A stretch of DNA of 64,000 nucleotides, from contig QXEO01000411.1 in the NCBI GenBank assembly GCA_007115705.1, positions 1,922,001 to 1,986,000 of the forward strand, in the 5' to 3' direction. This document shows positions 34,645 through 45,990 of this stretch, one piece after another (positions within the stretch are counted from its first letter, which is position 1; each line of letters begins with the position of its first letter). The translations under genes were made by a program, and so were the position numbers. Below the pieces are notes generated by a model. That model made no database searches, had not been told where the DNA came from, and saw only the letters and a program-made list of their open reading frames with translations. The DNA is from Dactylis glomerata (Eukaryota > Streptophyta > Magnoliopsida > Poales > Poaceae).

Positions 34645-34767
34645 CTCGTTAATAGGTTAGTTCTGGAAAATGCATAAAAACGCCACAAAGTGTAACAAAA
34701 TACAAAGCAAATGGTGTATAAACAAACATGGAGCATAAAAAATTATAGATATGTTTGAGACGTATCA
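34645..34767 (-). repeat. 5' LTR of element C, piece 3
   Basis: Last 123 bp of the C LTR, ending gagacgtatca at 34767. The internal sequence of E starts directly after it. Confidence 0.75.
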
Positions 34768-36722
34768 GTATGCTTATTAGTTTTTGCTGTAGCATGACTT
34801 GTCTCAAATGACTGAGATTGCTTAATGTGCCTTTGAAAGAATCGTACGTTGTTTTTATTATATGGGAGCATATTATTGTGGTTTTCTCCTTGGATGCTTT
34901 ATTTGGGTTGACTTGGTGCATGCTTACACCATGTTTGACTTTAACAAGTTGCCTCAAGCCTCTATGATCATTTCGTTTTTGTCTTGTCATACCACTTTAT
35001 GCTTTGGTTAATAATATTTTGTCGCTATGAATGATTATGGCCATTATTGCTCTCTTAGTTGGTCGCTCCTAGTCTTTTGCTAGCCTTCATCTGTACTGAG
35101 TATGAGCTCTACTCATGCATCCAACTACCAAAAACCAAGTTTATTCCAAAGAGTCCACTATAAATTCTTATGCATGGTATTTGCAAAGCCATTCCAAGTA
35201 AATTTTCATGTGCTACCTTTCAAAAAAACCTTTGAAATACTTCTCATTTTGTGACACTGTTTTCAGCTCATGGGAACGTAGTGGTCGGATTTGCTATCTT
35301 CCATATTGTTATATTTCAAAAAAAAGGAAAAAATAAAAAAAGGCACTCCTCCATGGTATATGAAAGTTGGTGGCACCCGATAGAATTGGTTAGGCATGGT
35401 TTGTGAAAGGAAAAGTGGGCAGGAGTGCCAAGCTTTATAAAAGAGCATAAATGTGCCAATCTCTCTCAAAACTTGCTTAGTATGGAAGATAGTAAGAACC
35501 CCATTGCCAGTCGTTGACAAGAACAACAACCTCTCAAAACAAATTTTTATCTCTGTTTTACAAATGAAAAGCTCTAGCACATGTTTAATCCCTGCTTCCC
35601 TCTGCGAAGGGCCTTTCTTTTACTTTTATGTTCAGTCTTCACCTTCTACCTTTATGCACCATCTAAGAGAGCATAGTTCTCATTCTGAGTATAATGAGCA
35701 TAGTCTCAAAATTTATTATTGATTGATTCATGATTATGGTTTTGCTTGTTTTTAAATTATTTGTATCTCGTCACCCTCTTAAACTTGAAGATGTCCTATG
35801 CATTTATGTTTTGCTACTCCATGAAGGACAAGCTGAAAACCACTTTGCTATGTTTTTCAATATGCTCGAAACACACACTTGACTTTCAATGCATTATTAC
35901 TCATGATATTTTATTTGTATTACTTTTCATGTTATAACATGGTTGCTAAGTTTTATTGTCAAGATTATGTCTTTTATGCCCATATTTAGAGTACCTTGAT
36001 CTCAGCACTCAATGCTTTACATCGTTTGATCAAGATTGTGTTGGTGCATGTCACCTCAAAAATTATTGTTTTGTTATCACTTACCTACTCGAGGACAAGC
36101 AGGGGTTAAGCTTGGGGATGCTTGATATGTCTCAAACGTATCTATAATTTTTGATGCTACATGCTTGTTTATGCACCATTTGCTTTGTGTTTTGTTACAC
36201 TTCGTGGTATTTTTATGCATTTTCCGGAACTAACCTATCAACGAGATGCCATAGTGCCAGTTCCCAGTTTTCTGCTATTTTTGTGTTTCAGAAAAGTTAC
36301 ACAAGAAATATTCTCAGAATTGGACTAAACAAAAGCCGAAGTTCCTATTTTTCCCGACACGAGACGGAGTCCAAAGCAGAGATGGAGGGAGGCCAGAGGG
36401 CAGCCGCACCATGGGGTTGCATGGCCTACCCCTGGCCCATGCCACTAGGTGGTGTGGACCCCTGCTCCACCCCCTGACATCGCCCTTCCGCCTATATATT
36501 CTCCTTGGCGAGAAAATCCTAAGGACCCGATCAATTTTCCAGAAAACATACTGCAAGTCGCCGCCGTCGTTGATGCGAGATCGGGAGGGTCCAGAAGCTC
36601 TTCCCGGCACCCTGCCAAAGAGGGGAATCACCACTGGAGGCCATCTTCATCACCATGCCTGCCTCCGGAGTGATGTGTGAGTAGTCTACCTTGGACTACG
36701 GGTCCATAGCAATAGCTAGATG
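34768..36722 (+). mobile_element. Element E: Athila-type retrotransposon, 3' part
   Basis: Starts mid-sequence at gtatgcttattag, matching element A from about 1346, and runs through non-coding sequence and the purine tract (36107-36122) into an LTR. Its left part must lie beyond C, outside the window. It shares with A alone the segment with an inverted repeat and TATA-like box (35342-35442). No gene is seen. Confidence 0.75.
36123..36722 (+). repeat. 3' LTR of element E, truncated
   Basis: Begins TGATATGTCTCAAACG and follows the C/D/H LTR pattern up to gctagatg. The hAT element starts there and the remaining LTR (about 1 kb) is missing. Confidence 0.75.
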
Positions 36723-37893
36723 CAGTGGCGGCGCCAGTAGGGGGTCGAGGAGGGTTGACCGACCCGTCTCGACTCGAGCGAAAAAAATACTGGTATGCCC
36801 ATTCCCGACCCCGAGTCCCCGAATCGGCACCCTCGTCATCCTCCCGAAACCATCGACTCATTCGACCCTGCCTCTCAGTCCCACGCCGCCAGGCCACCGC
36901 GCACCGCCACCCCCTCCCCGCCGGCCGATGCCATGCCCAGACACCGCTGACGCCATGCCCATCCGCCGCCGACACCACGCCCAGCCGCCGCTGGCCCGCG
37001 CGTGGCATCACCTCGCCCAGGAGCAGGGATCTCGCGCCCCGCCCCGCCCTGCTGCTCCTGATGGATACCGACGAAGAGGCAGAATGGATTCAGGCTAAGG
37101 AGGAAGAAGCTGCAGCTCGAGCACATGAAGAAGAAGAGTCAGCAGCCTCTATAAATCTTAAGAGGGCACGCCATGAGCAGGTTTATTTCCCCTTTGAATT
37201 TCAGATCTTGATGTCTACTTGTTTAGTGACTAGTAGTGTGTAGGAGATTGCTTAAAAATTAATTTCGATTTCAATGTTGTAGGACACTCAACAAGCAAAT
37301 ATTTCTGAAATCTTTGATCTAGTAAATGTTGTTGCCGATCCCGGAGTTTGGTGACCAATTGATGAATATGGTACCCCTGAAAATCAGAGATAAAATGAGA
37401 TGGACATATTTATTGAGAGGCCGTAATCGTTTAATTTGTCATGATTTTCTCAAAACAAAATTTGGTCCGGATTGGAGGTCATTTCTAAATGCATGGTATA
37501 CTAAATATGATTGGTTAGAGTATAATGTGGAGAAGGATGTTGCATATTGTTTCCATTATTTTATTTTTAAATCTTCAAGCAATGTTTCACACTTTGGACA
37601 TGATGTTTTCACAAAGACGGGGTTTAAAAATTGGAAGAAAGCATCGGAAAATTGATGTGATAAAAAGAAATCCTGAATTCATAGCTTATGATGGTCTCGA
37701 ATTATCTTTATCAAAATGTACCACTAGTTTGTATCTTGTATCTTGTTTTTATAATCAGTTGTACTTGTGCTTGATGAAATATGAAATGTAATTTGTTTGG
37801 ACCTTTTATTTGTTAAATACGCTTGCTTTAGACCTAAATTTTTTAAAGCTTATTTTTTGACCCGGCTCAGTTCAATTCCTGGCTCCGCCACTG
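36723..37893 (+). mobile_element. hAT-like DNA transposon, internally deleted
   Basis: 1171 bp. The termini CAGTGGCGGCGCCAG (left) and CAGTGGCGGAGCCAG (reverse complement of the right end) form inverted repeats of hAT type. The flanking octamers gctagatg (36715-36722) and actagagg (37894-37901) agree at 6 of 8 positions, consistent with an old 8-bp duplication. It carries the 5' part of a transposase gene, then ends without the catalytic region. The left flank is E LTR (+) and the right flank is G LTR (-). Confidence 0.7.
37061..37655 (+). pseudogene. hAT transposase N-terminal fragment (TTF-type zinc finger)
   Basis: Exon 1 (37061-37180) starts at ATG and is acidic (AARAHEEEESAAS). A GT...AG intron (37181-37282) follows. 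Exon 2 begins DTQQANISEIF and reads VADPGVW before an in-frame TGA. The homology then shifts frame into KIRDKMRWTYLLRGR, DWRSFLNAWYTKYDWLEY and HDVFTKTGFKNWKKASE. This order matches the TTF zinc-finger region at the N-terminus of plant hAT/ZMYM1-like transposases (family knowledge). It is broken by at least one stop and one frameshift and lacks the RNase-H-like and dimerisation domains, so it is non-functional. Confidence 0.7.
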
Positions 37894-39111
37894 ACTAGAG
37901 GTGTCTCTCCATAAAGATAAATAACATGTTGGGTGAGTAAATTACAGCTGGGCAATTCACAAATAGAGAATGCATAACAATGCATGTACATGACATGAAG
38001 ATCACTATGAGATTCATTTGGGCATTACAACATGATACATAGACCGTAATCCAATTGCATCTATGATTAATAATTCACCTTTAGGATATCATTAGAATAA
38101 CCTTTGGGTATTAAGTTGCAAGCAACAGATTATTGCATTAAGCAAAGTGTGTAATGTAAACAATACAATTATCCTTGGATAAAGGATTGTTGTTTTCTCC
38201 CTAGTAGCAATAGCACATCTACAATCTTAGAAGTTATTGTCACTCTCCCAGATTATTAGAGGCGTGAACCCACTATCGAGCATAAATACTCCCTCTTGGA
38301 GTCACAAGCATCTACTTGGCCATAGCATCTACTAGCAACAGAGAGCATGCAAGATCACAAATTACCTAGACATGATAGATCAATAATCAGCTTGACATAG
38401 TACTCAATATTCATCGGATCCTAGCAAACACAACATGTAGCATTACAATAAGATGATCTTGATCATGTTAGGCAGCTCACAAGATCTAAACATGGTGGAA
38501 CAAAATAGAAGACAAACATCTAGCTACTGCTATGGACCCATAGTCCAAAGATGAACTACTCACACATCACTCCGGAGGCAGGCATGGTGATGAAGAAGGC
38601 CTCCGGTGATGATTCCCCTCTCCGGTATGGTGCCGGGAAGAGCTTCAAAACCCTCCCTAACTAGGGTCGACGATGGCGGCGGCTACGGAACTTTTCATGG
38701 ATGGAGGCTCGGGTGTTTAAGGTTTTCCCGAGGATGTGAATATATAGGCGGAAGGGTGAGGTCGGTGGGCGCCCGAGGGGCCCACACCACGGGGGGGCGT
38801 GGCCAGGGGGCCGCGCCATCACCAGGTGTGGCCGCCTCGTTGCCCTACTTCGTCTCCCCTTCGGACTCCGTGAAAGTGTCAGAAAAATAGGAACTTTGGT
38901 TTTTGTTTCGTCCAATTCCGAGAATATTTCGTTCAGTAATAATCTTGAATAGAAAAACAGCAGAAACCAGGAACTGGCACTGTGGCATCTTGTTAATAGG
39001 TTAGTTCCAGAAAATGCATAAAAATGCCATGAAGTGTAAATAAAACATAAAGCAATTGGTGTAAAACAAGCATGGAGCATCAAAAATTATAGATACGTTT
39101 GCAACATATCA
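37894..39111 (-). repeat. 3' LTR of element G, truncated
   Basis: Begins abruptly at actagaggtgtctctcc beside the hAT element, ends gcaacatatca at 39111, and is followed by the purine tract (minus strand) at 39112-39127. Confidence 0.72.
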
Positions 39112-40750
39112 GCATCCCCAAGCTTAACTCCTGCTCGTCCTTGAGTAGGTAAGTGATAACAAAAATTATTTTTAAGGTGACATGCAGCCAACACAATCTT
39201 GATCAAGTTATTGTAAAAACATTGCAAGCTGAGATCAAAGTACTCTAAACATAGGCATAAAAGATATAATTCTAACAATAGAACTTAGCAACCATATTAC
39301 AACATGAAAAGCAACACAAATAAAAGATTATGAATAATAATGCATTGAAAGTTATTTGTTTCTTTTAAACATAGAGAAAACATAGCAAAGTGGTATTCAT
39401 CTTGTCCTTTATGGAATAGCAAAAGATAAATGCATAGGACACCTTCAAAGTTCAAAGGGTGACTAGATACAAATAATTTAAGAACAAGCAATACCATAAT
39501 CATGAATCAATCAATAATAAATTTTGGGACTATGCACATTATACTCAGAATGACAACTATGCTCTCTTAATTGGTGCACAAGGATAGAAGATGAAGACTC
39601 AACATAAAAGTAAAAAAGAAAGGCCCTTCACAGAGGGAAGTAGGGATTAACAAGTTTTATAAAGCTTCCAAAAACTATGGTAGTCATTAGCTTTGAGCTC
39701 TCATTGCCCCTATCATAAGAATCTTGAATGCTTAAAGTTAATGTGAGGGCAAATATGAGTTATATGCTTGACAAACCACAAGTTGAAAACCTCATGCCCC
39801 TTGAATACGAGTACCTAAACCTCATGCTACTCAACTTAGATCCCAAATAAGTTCTTGTCATTGTAAGCATACATGTATCATTGAGAAACGCCAACGGGGT
39901 ACCTCCTGCCCCATGATATAGGAGTTTTCCCATACCAAAATGACAAGACAAACAGACAATGAGCACCTCAGCAATCCTTTTATTTACTATGGACATAGTT
40001 TTTTGTTGAAGATGCTTCACAGAATGCTCACTATGGTATGCTGTAAATTTCCACCATGAATGATGCATGGCTTGGGTTGCCCGCCCAGGCGTTTCTCTAA
40101 CACATATACAAACTCTATTAACTTACAAGTTTCTATTTTATTTCACACCGCTAGGCATCCATAAACAAAAGAACATGATATCAACTAAATAGGAATAAGT
40201 GCAATATTGAAAGCGTGCCCCATGAAAGCATGGTTGTGCTAACTCCCAACTCACAATTTGCAAGCATATAATCTTCATATGATAGTCACAATGGTTCAAG
40301 TTTATTAAGTGCAAGAAAGTAAAATGTGCCATCAAGTTTGTGAGAGCTTTACTGACTAATTTTCTCATAACAAGCATTTAATTTGGAAGATAGATAAAAA
40401 CATGATGAATATACTTGGAATAGCAATGATGCTAATAGGTAGATATGGTGGACACTTTTGGCAAACTTTGGTTTTTGGGAGTTGGATGCACGAGTAGAGC
40501 TCATACTCAGTACAGGTGAAGGCTAGCAAAAGACTGGGAGCGACCAACTAAGAGAGCAATAACGGTCATAATCATGCATAGCGACAAAACATTATTAATC
40601 AAAGCATAAAATGATATTACAAGTCAAAAACTAAATGATCATAGAGGCTTGAGGTGACTGGTTCATAATCATAACATGGTGTGAGCATGCGCCAAATCAA
40701 CCCAAATAAAGCATTAAAGGAGAATACCACAATATTACGCTTTTGTATGA
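39112..40750 (-). other. Element G non-coding internal region, left part
   Basis: Collinear with D and C and interrupted at 40750/43783 by the Helitron. No gene supported. Confidence 0.6.
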
Positions 40751-42077
40751 CTAGTAAGATTGCACGTGCACGCACGTCTCTATTGCGAACACAAAAATCC
40801 TCAGAAAAGTCAACTTGAAAAATCTCAATTTTTTTGAGACAACATCTTATTTTTGAAATCTTTTACATCTAAATCTCCCAATTATTGAACTTGTATCCAT
40901 TAGTTGGCTCATAAATAACTCTAGATAAATCCACTAACATAGAAATATATTGAAGATTGAGGAAGAGACAAAATTACAAGCTTAAGAAGGGTTTAGACAA
41001 ATGAAGGACCGCTAATAAAAAACTATAGTTAAATCCACCAAAACAACATTGAATCATAACTATCAAAGGATATCACTGTACAGAATCACAAACTTTAGGG
41101 GGAAAAATAACAATCTGAAGCTCATTATTATCAACAATGGGATGAATACAACCATGTATGCCTCCACTAACCTGGCAGATTCATAGTATCCTTTCCCATA
41201 TGATTTGCCTTGCTCATTCTGTACAATAGGACTCCAAAAGTATCTCATTTACCAAAAATCACCAAAAAGTTTCATTTAAAGTACACACCCATATGGCTGC
41301 AAATAAGATATGATCAGTTATTAAAATATTTAAAGCCGTTATGTGAGCAACAAAATTGAAATGTGTATCATTTTTGGCACACCAAAGTATAAATCCATGT
41401 CCTGTTCTTCCTTTATTACTTGTGAATTAAGGTTAAAAACAACATCGTGCATTCAGAACCAAAAACAGCACAGAATGTGAAGCAATAAAAATAGCAAGAG
41501 TGATAGCTGAACAAATATTTGATTATGTGGTTGTGCTAACTGGCGAAAGATTTTTTTTGTATATTTATGTGCAATTAAATATTTTTCATCATCTACCATA
41601 GTAACCTTGTAGATTAAGCACTCTGATTAGCTCATCTCGGATCAACTATTCAACAGAGTAGCCCCTTTCATCGTCTAGTATCCTAGGTAGTAGCTCCAAT
41701 ATATATTTTCCTACAAACTGTAGCCTGAAAACGATCAATACAGTAATGCAAACGCCAAAATGCATGTTGTATTAGCATACATATCCTACTCTAACTACAT
41801 CAGAACGACATATGTTTAGCTTCTATTGTAATGCTATACCTGATATATGAAGTAAAATCACCTGACTGCCTCAAGAAAGCATCTATACTTTGATATCCCT
41901 AAACGACGCTGTGCACGTAAAAAATTAGAGCTGATCACTAAGGCCAAATGAGAAACGCAGACAGTAGCTAACTTAAATATGAGTCACGATGGAAAAAAAT
42001 AATCAGCATGTATTTTTTCTGAGATTCTGCAGAGGGTCACACATATCAACCGAAGAAATAACCACAATTTTCCACGC

Positions 42078-42090
42078 ACAGGAATGCACA
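42078..42090 (+). repeat. LINE target-site duplication, left copy
   Basis: acaggaatgcaca, repeated at 43084-43096 on the other side of the LINE fragment. Confidence 0.8.
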
Positions 42091-43083
42091 TTTTTTTCGA
42101 AATGGGGTATCCCAGCCTCTGCATCTAACTGATGCATATGGCCATTTCTTATTAACTTTATTCAGAGTACAAGGTCCTCCAAAATACAGTTCAACGGTCA
42201 CAGGGAGTGGACATATGAATCAACCAGCAAAAAAGATGGCTATGCTTAAACATCTAGGAAGCAATTCTATTATGCAACCGCCAGCCGCACCGGTTGAATA
42301 AATCTCGAGCAACCGTCTCCAAATGGTTGCACCCAGAAGCCATCTCCACCCGCTCCTCCTCTTGTTGGAGATAGGACCACGTACGGATCCAATGAGTGAC
42401 CATAGGGATAACCTGCAAAAATGAAGATTTTTTGGGTTTGTTAAAGATAAAATCGTTCCTTATGTTCCACATAGTCCAAATGACTGCACATACTCCAACC
42501 CTAATCTGAATCAATTCCTTCTTCGGAATGCCCTTGAGCCAATTTCCAAACAAGTTATTAATATTTCTTGGTGGAGATAGACCGAATGTCATATGAATAA
42601 GGCGCCAAATAACTTTTGCGAAAGGACAGTAAAAAAAAAGGTGTTGTATTGATTCCTTCTCATCACAAAAACAGCAAGATTCTCTTCCTATCCAATTGCG
42701 CCTTATTAGATTATCTTTTGTTAAAATTTCCTTGCGATGAAGAAACCACATGAATATTTTTATTTTTAGGGGTACTTTCATTTTCCAAATATACTTCTTT
42801 AAATATTTTGTGTCATCATTAATAAGGTCAAGGTACAATGACTTGACAGTGTATTGACCCGAATTAGTTAGACCCCATATAAAATTGTCCTTCTCCTCAT
42901 TTAGATTCACATACATGAGGCGTTGTACTAACTGTAACCAAAGCGTCCATCTATTTGCAGAAAGCGTTCTTCTAAAAGAAATGTTTAAAGGGATATGACT
43001 GAGAACATTTGCAACTGAAACTTGTTTTCGTTGCACAATACTATAGAGAGAAGGATATTGTTGTGATAGAGGCTTGTCCCCTA
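42091..43083 (-). mobile_element. 5'-truncated LINE (L1-type) inside the Helitron
   Basis: 993 bp on the minus strand. It carries the C-terminal coding end of ORF2, a short 3' UTR with an aataaag signal and a brief A-run (minus strand; tttttttcg at 42091). It is bounded by a 13-bp duplication. The 5' truncation is typical of target-primed reverse transcription. Confidence 0.8.
42254..43036 (-). pseudogene. LINE ORF2 C-terminus with zf-RVT domain (fragment)
   Basis: 260 open codons on the minus strand. Residues ~60-150 match the zf-RVT domain of plant LINE reverse transcriptases (VKSLYLDLI, KIKIFMWFLHRKEILTKDNL), with the zinc ligands C121/C124 and H132/C137 visible in CCFCDEKESIQHLFFYC. The RT and endonuclease parts are absent because the insert is 5'-truncated. 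The open frame suggests a recent insertion, but no protein function is expected. Confidence 0.8.
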
Positions 43084-43096
43084 ACAGGAATGCACA
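43084..43096 (+). repeat. LINE target-site duplication, right copy
   Basis: Second copy of acaggaatgcaca. Confidence 0.8.
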
Positions 43097-43120
43097 TTAA
43101 CCCAAAAAAAGACATCATGT

Positions 43121-43255
43121 ATGAAACCGCTCATATGGCATAACAACGTCCGTCCAATTGGAGATTACATGCGCCAACAGGGGATGTCTATTGAGAACAG
43201 TAAGTACTTGGCTACTACCTGTACCCAGTGGCGGCAGGGCACGGGCCTCCAGTGA
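43121..43255 (+). other. Exon-like reading in Helitron cargo, unidentified
   Basis: A 44-codon plus-strand frame (contains RPIGDYMRQQGMSIENSKY) with a GTAAGT-like motif at about 43199. The composition is more protein-like than the overlapping minus-strand 198-codon frame. It may be a captured host exon. There is no recognised family. Confidence 0.25.
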
Positions 43256-43782
43256 ACGGACAACTCGTAGTTGCGCTGACAGCCTCGTTACAGATGTCCC
43301 TCCGCATCGGGGATCACACGGTTGTGTGTGTGTGCTGTAGTCCACAGCGGCGGCTGCGGGGAGGCAACACAGGGGCGTCGAAGCAGTGAACGGCGGGCTG
43401 CAGGGGGCGATGGGGTGGGGAAGGCTCGGGGAGGTGCCGGTGAGGATAGCGTCGATGCATGGTGGGGTGGCGCACCGATCTGTGGAGGCGGCAACGCAGG
43501 GCAAGGCGCGCAGCCGTGGAGGCGGTGACTCTAGGCAAGGGCAAGACAACGCAGGTAGGCAGCATTGCGATGACATCCGGTGTGGAGCCATGATATGCGA
43601 GGGCGGAGATCCAAAAAGTGCAGAGCAAGACACACAAGACGGAGTAATTATCGAGGCATCAATTGTAGCAATTAGCGGGTGGGTATGTTGGATTGGAGCA
43701 AGTTGAACCATTCGATCGTCAACTTTGGATGGCTGAGATTAATTGTATCTCAGCAAGTTTGTGCCTTCATAAGTAGCAGAGA

Positions 43783-45149
43783 TAAAAACAACATATAATT
43801 CTTTCAATAGCACATTAAGCACTCTCAGTTATTTGAGATAAGTCATGCTATAAAAATAACTACTAAGCATATAATCAAAAAAATATCTAACATGACATGC
43901 TAAAGTCTAAGCCACCGTCTAAACAAGCTTCCTTTTGCACCACTATAAGCATGAAATATTTTACTCTTCTCAAACACCAATCAACTTATTTGAAATAGCT
44001 CTCAAAGATAATAATCAATAAAGACCAGAGGGCTAAACACACCTAACTAAAAAGAACTAACAAGTTCTGAACAAAATAAGAATGAAAACAAAAGCTAAAC
44101 GTAGTACTAGCAAAAGAGAACACTCATAGAACAATAAGAGTGAAAACTAGAGTGTTCTAGGCAATGAAAACAGAGCGTGTCTTTTCCAAAAGAAGTATTC
44201 TGGGATCCAACCATTTATTATAGCAAACAAAGCAAAATAAAAATAAAAATAAAGACGCTCTAAGAACAACACATAGCATATGAAGCAATAAAAATATAGT
44301 GTCTTGAAAGATGACCCGATATTTTTATTGATGAAGAAGGGGGTGCCTTAGGCATCCCCAAGATTTGACGCTTGTACTTCTTGATATTTCTTAGGGTGAC
44401 AGGGGCATCCCAAACTTGAGCTTTTGTCCATCCTTCATCTCATCACATCATTCTCCTTTCCCTACACTTGAAAACTTCCTTCATACAAAACTTCACACAA
44501 TTCTCATTAGCAACATTAGTGTATGCAAGATAGTAGATCCACTTTTGGTTCAGTTTCAACTCAAGTAAAACATCCATTAAAACATTAGCAACTGTAGAAT
44601 TTTTTTTAAGAGTTTTTCTGATCAAAAGAACTCAAAAAGAAAGAGATTAAGATGCAAATGCAAATAGTGGCAGAAATCTATCAAAATAGAAAGCAGGTAA
44701 AGATCGATTTTTTTGAAAATTTTCTGTTGCTCAAATCAAAAAGTGCAAAGCTAACGAAAGTTAGATAATAACCTGGGGCATGCGCACAAAACATTTCAAA
44801 TCAATACGACATTCTAGCTGAGAGAATTAATTTTTTCGGTGGCAGCACAAAATCAGTTTTGGGACAGCAACTTTTCCAAATCTTACCTTCTTCCAATTAG
44901 AGGCTATTCTTGGCACAAAAACTAAATAAAAAGGATAAGGAGAGGTTGTTGCAGAGGTAACAACTTCCAAGACTCAACAAAAGAAAAAATACAGAAATAA
45001 AACATGGGTTATCTCCCAAGAGTGCTTTTCTTTAATGCCTTTCAGCTAGGCACAGAAAGCAATAATCAATTGTTTTCAAGTGAAGAAGCATCAACAACAC
45101 TAGATGCCTTACATCTACCTTTCTTACCTTCTGGAGCTCTCTCAGTGTG
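43783..45149 (-). other. Element G non-coding internal region, right part
   Basis: Resumes the family sequence after the Helitron. The paired aagcttggggat motifs are degraded here (about 44350-44420). No gene supported. Confidence 0.6.
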
Positions 45150-45793
45150 TCATATAAAATAATTTATCATCATATCATCAAGGAGCTTTGTTGCAGCACC
45201 CAAAATGATGGACATAAAGGTACCTCCAGCAGCTAAATCCAGAAGGTTTCTTGAAGAAAAATTCAGTCCTGTATAAAAGGTTTGGATGATCATCCAATAG
45301 TTAGTCCATGAGTGGGACAATTCTTTACTAAAGATTTCATTCTTTCCCAAGCTTGAGCAACATGTTCATTATCAAATTGTTTAAATTTCATTATGTCACT
45401 TCTCAAGGATATAATCTTAGCAGGAGGATAATATTTTCCAATGAAAGCATCTTTGCATGTAACCCAAGAATCAATAATATTTCTAGGCAAAGATAGCAAC
45501 CAGTCTTTAGTTCTTCCTCTCAAAGAGAAAGGAAACAATTTAAGCTTAATAATATCTCCATCTACATCCTTATATTTTTGCATCTCACAGAGTTCAACAA
45601 AATTATTAAGGTGAGCAGCAGCATCATTAGTACTAACACCAGAAAATTGCTCTTTCATAACAAGATTTAACAAAGCAGGTTTAATTTCATAGAAAGTTGC
45701 TTCAGGAGCAGGTGGAGCAATATGTGTACAAATGAAATCATTGTTGTTTGTGCTAGTAAAGTCACATAACTTAGTGTTCTCAGGATTACTCAT
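45150..45793 (-). pseudogene. gag of element G, frameshifted and C-terminally deleted
   Basis: The minus strand starts MSNPENTKLCDF, close to the gag of D, and continues through FSLRGRTKDWLLSL and FDNEHVAQAWERMK to a stop at 45290. A second frame (to 45150) carries the continuation (FYTGLNFSSRNLLDLAAGG), showing a frameshift near 45300. The linker and protease of D are missing. The next sequence is the conserved non-coding block. Confidence 0.75.
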
Positions 45794-45960
45794 TTTAGCA
45801 AGACTAAAACAGACCAACAAAAATAACAACTATAGTAGGAACTAACTTTTTTGTATTTTTGATAAAAATAAGCAAATAAAACAAAGCAAAGAAACTAAGC
45901 AAAACAATAACAAAGTAAAGAGATTAGAAGTGAGAGACTCCCCTTGCAGAAATCCTCTTT

Positions 45961-45979
45961 CTCCCCGGTAACGGCGCCA
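45961..45979 (-). promoter_or_regulatory. Primer-binding site of element G (tRNA-Asp type)
   Basis: The minus strand begins TGGCGCCGTTACCGGGGAG, one change from the canonical tRNA-Asp complement. Confidence 0.75.
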
Positions 45980-45990
45980 GAAAATAGTCT

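Larger units (their letters stand above)
8444..34767 (-). mobile_element. Element C: Athila-type retrotransposon, interrupted by F and D
   Basis: A minus-strand element. Its own sequence is 8444-12370, 25288-26134 and 34645-34767; the rest is F and D. Its 5' LTR is on the right, followed leftward by a tRNA-Asp-type primer site, a frame-broken gag-like ORF and 2.3 kb of non-coding sequence cut by B. The right border is ...GTATCA at 34767. The next bases (gtatg, 34768-34772) continue element E, so C sits in E and its left end is outside the window. Confidence 0.8.
40751..43782 (-). mobile_element. Non-autonomous Helitron
   Basis: On the minus strand it starts TCTCTGCTACTTATGAAGG (43782 downward) and ends CTAG at 40751. 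A short GC hairpin (ACGTGC/GCACGT) precedes the end by about 13 bases. It sits exactly between host A (40750) and T (43783), without duplication. The flanks rejoin to the sequence uninterrupted in C and D. These are the hallmarks of Helitrons. There is no Rep/helicase ORF. The cargo includes AT-rich sequence, a LINE insertion and a GC-rich end with exon-like pieces. Confidence 0.75.

Noticed and set aside
43228..43245. cagtggcggcagggc resembling a hAT end inside the Helitron
   Set aside because: No matching inverted end or 8-bp duplication was found nearby.
43115..43711. 198-codon minus-strand frame in the Helitron
   Set aside because: Pro/Ser/Cys-rich low-complexity translation opposite a GC-rich region; a plus-strand reading looks more protein-like.
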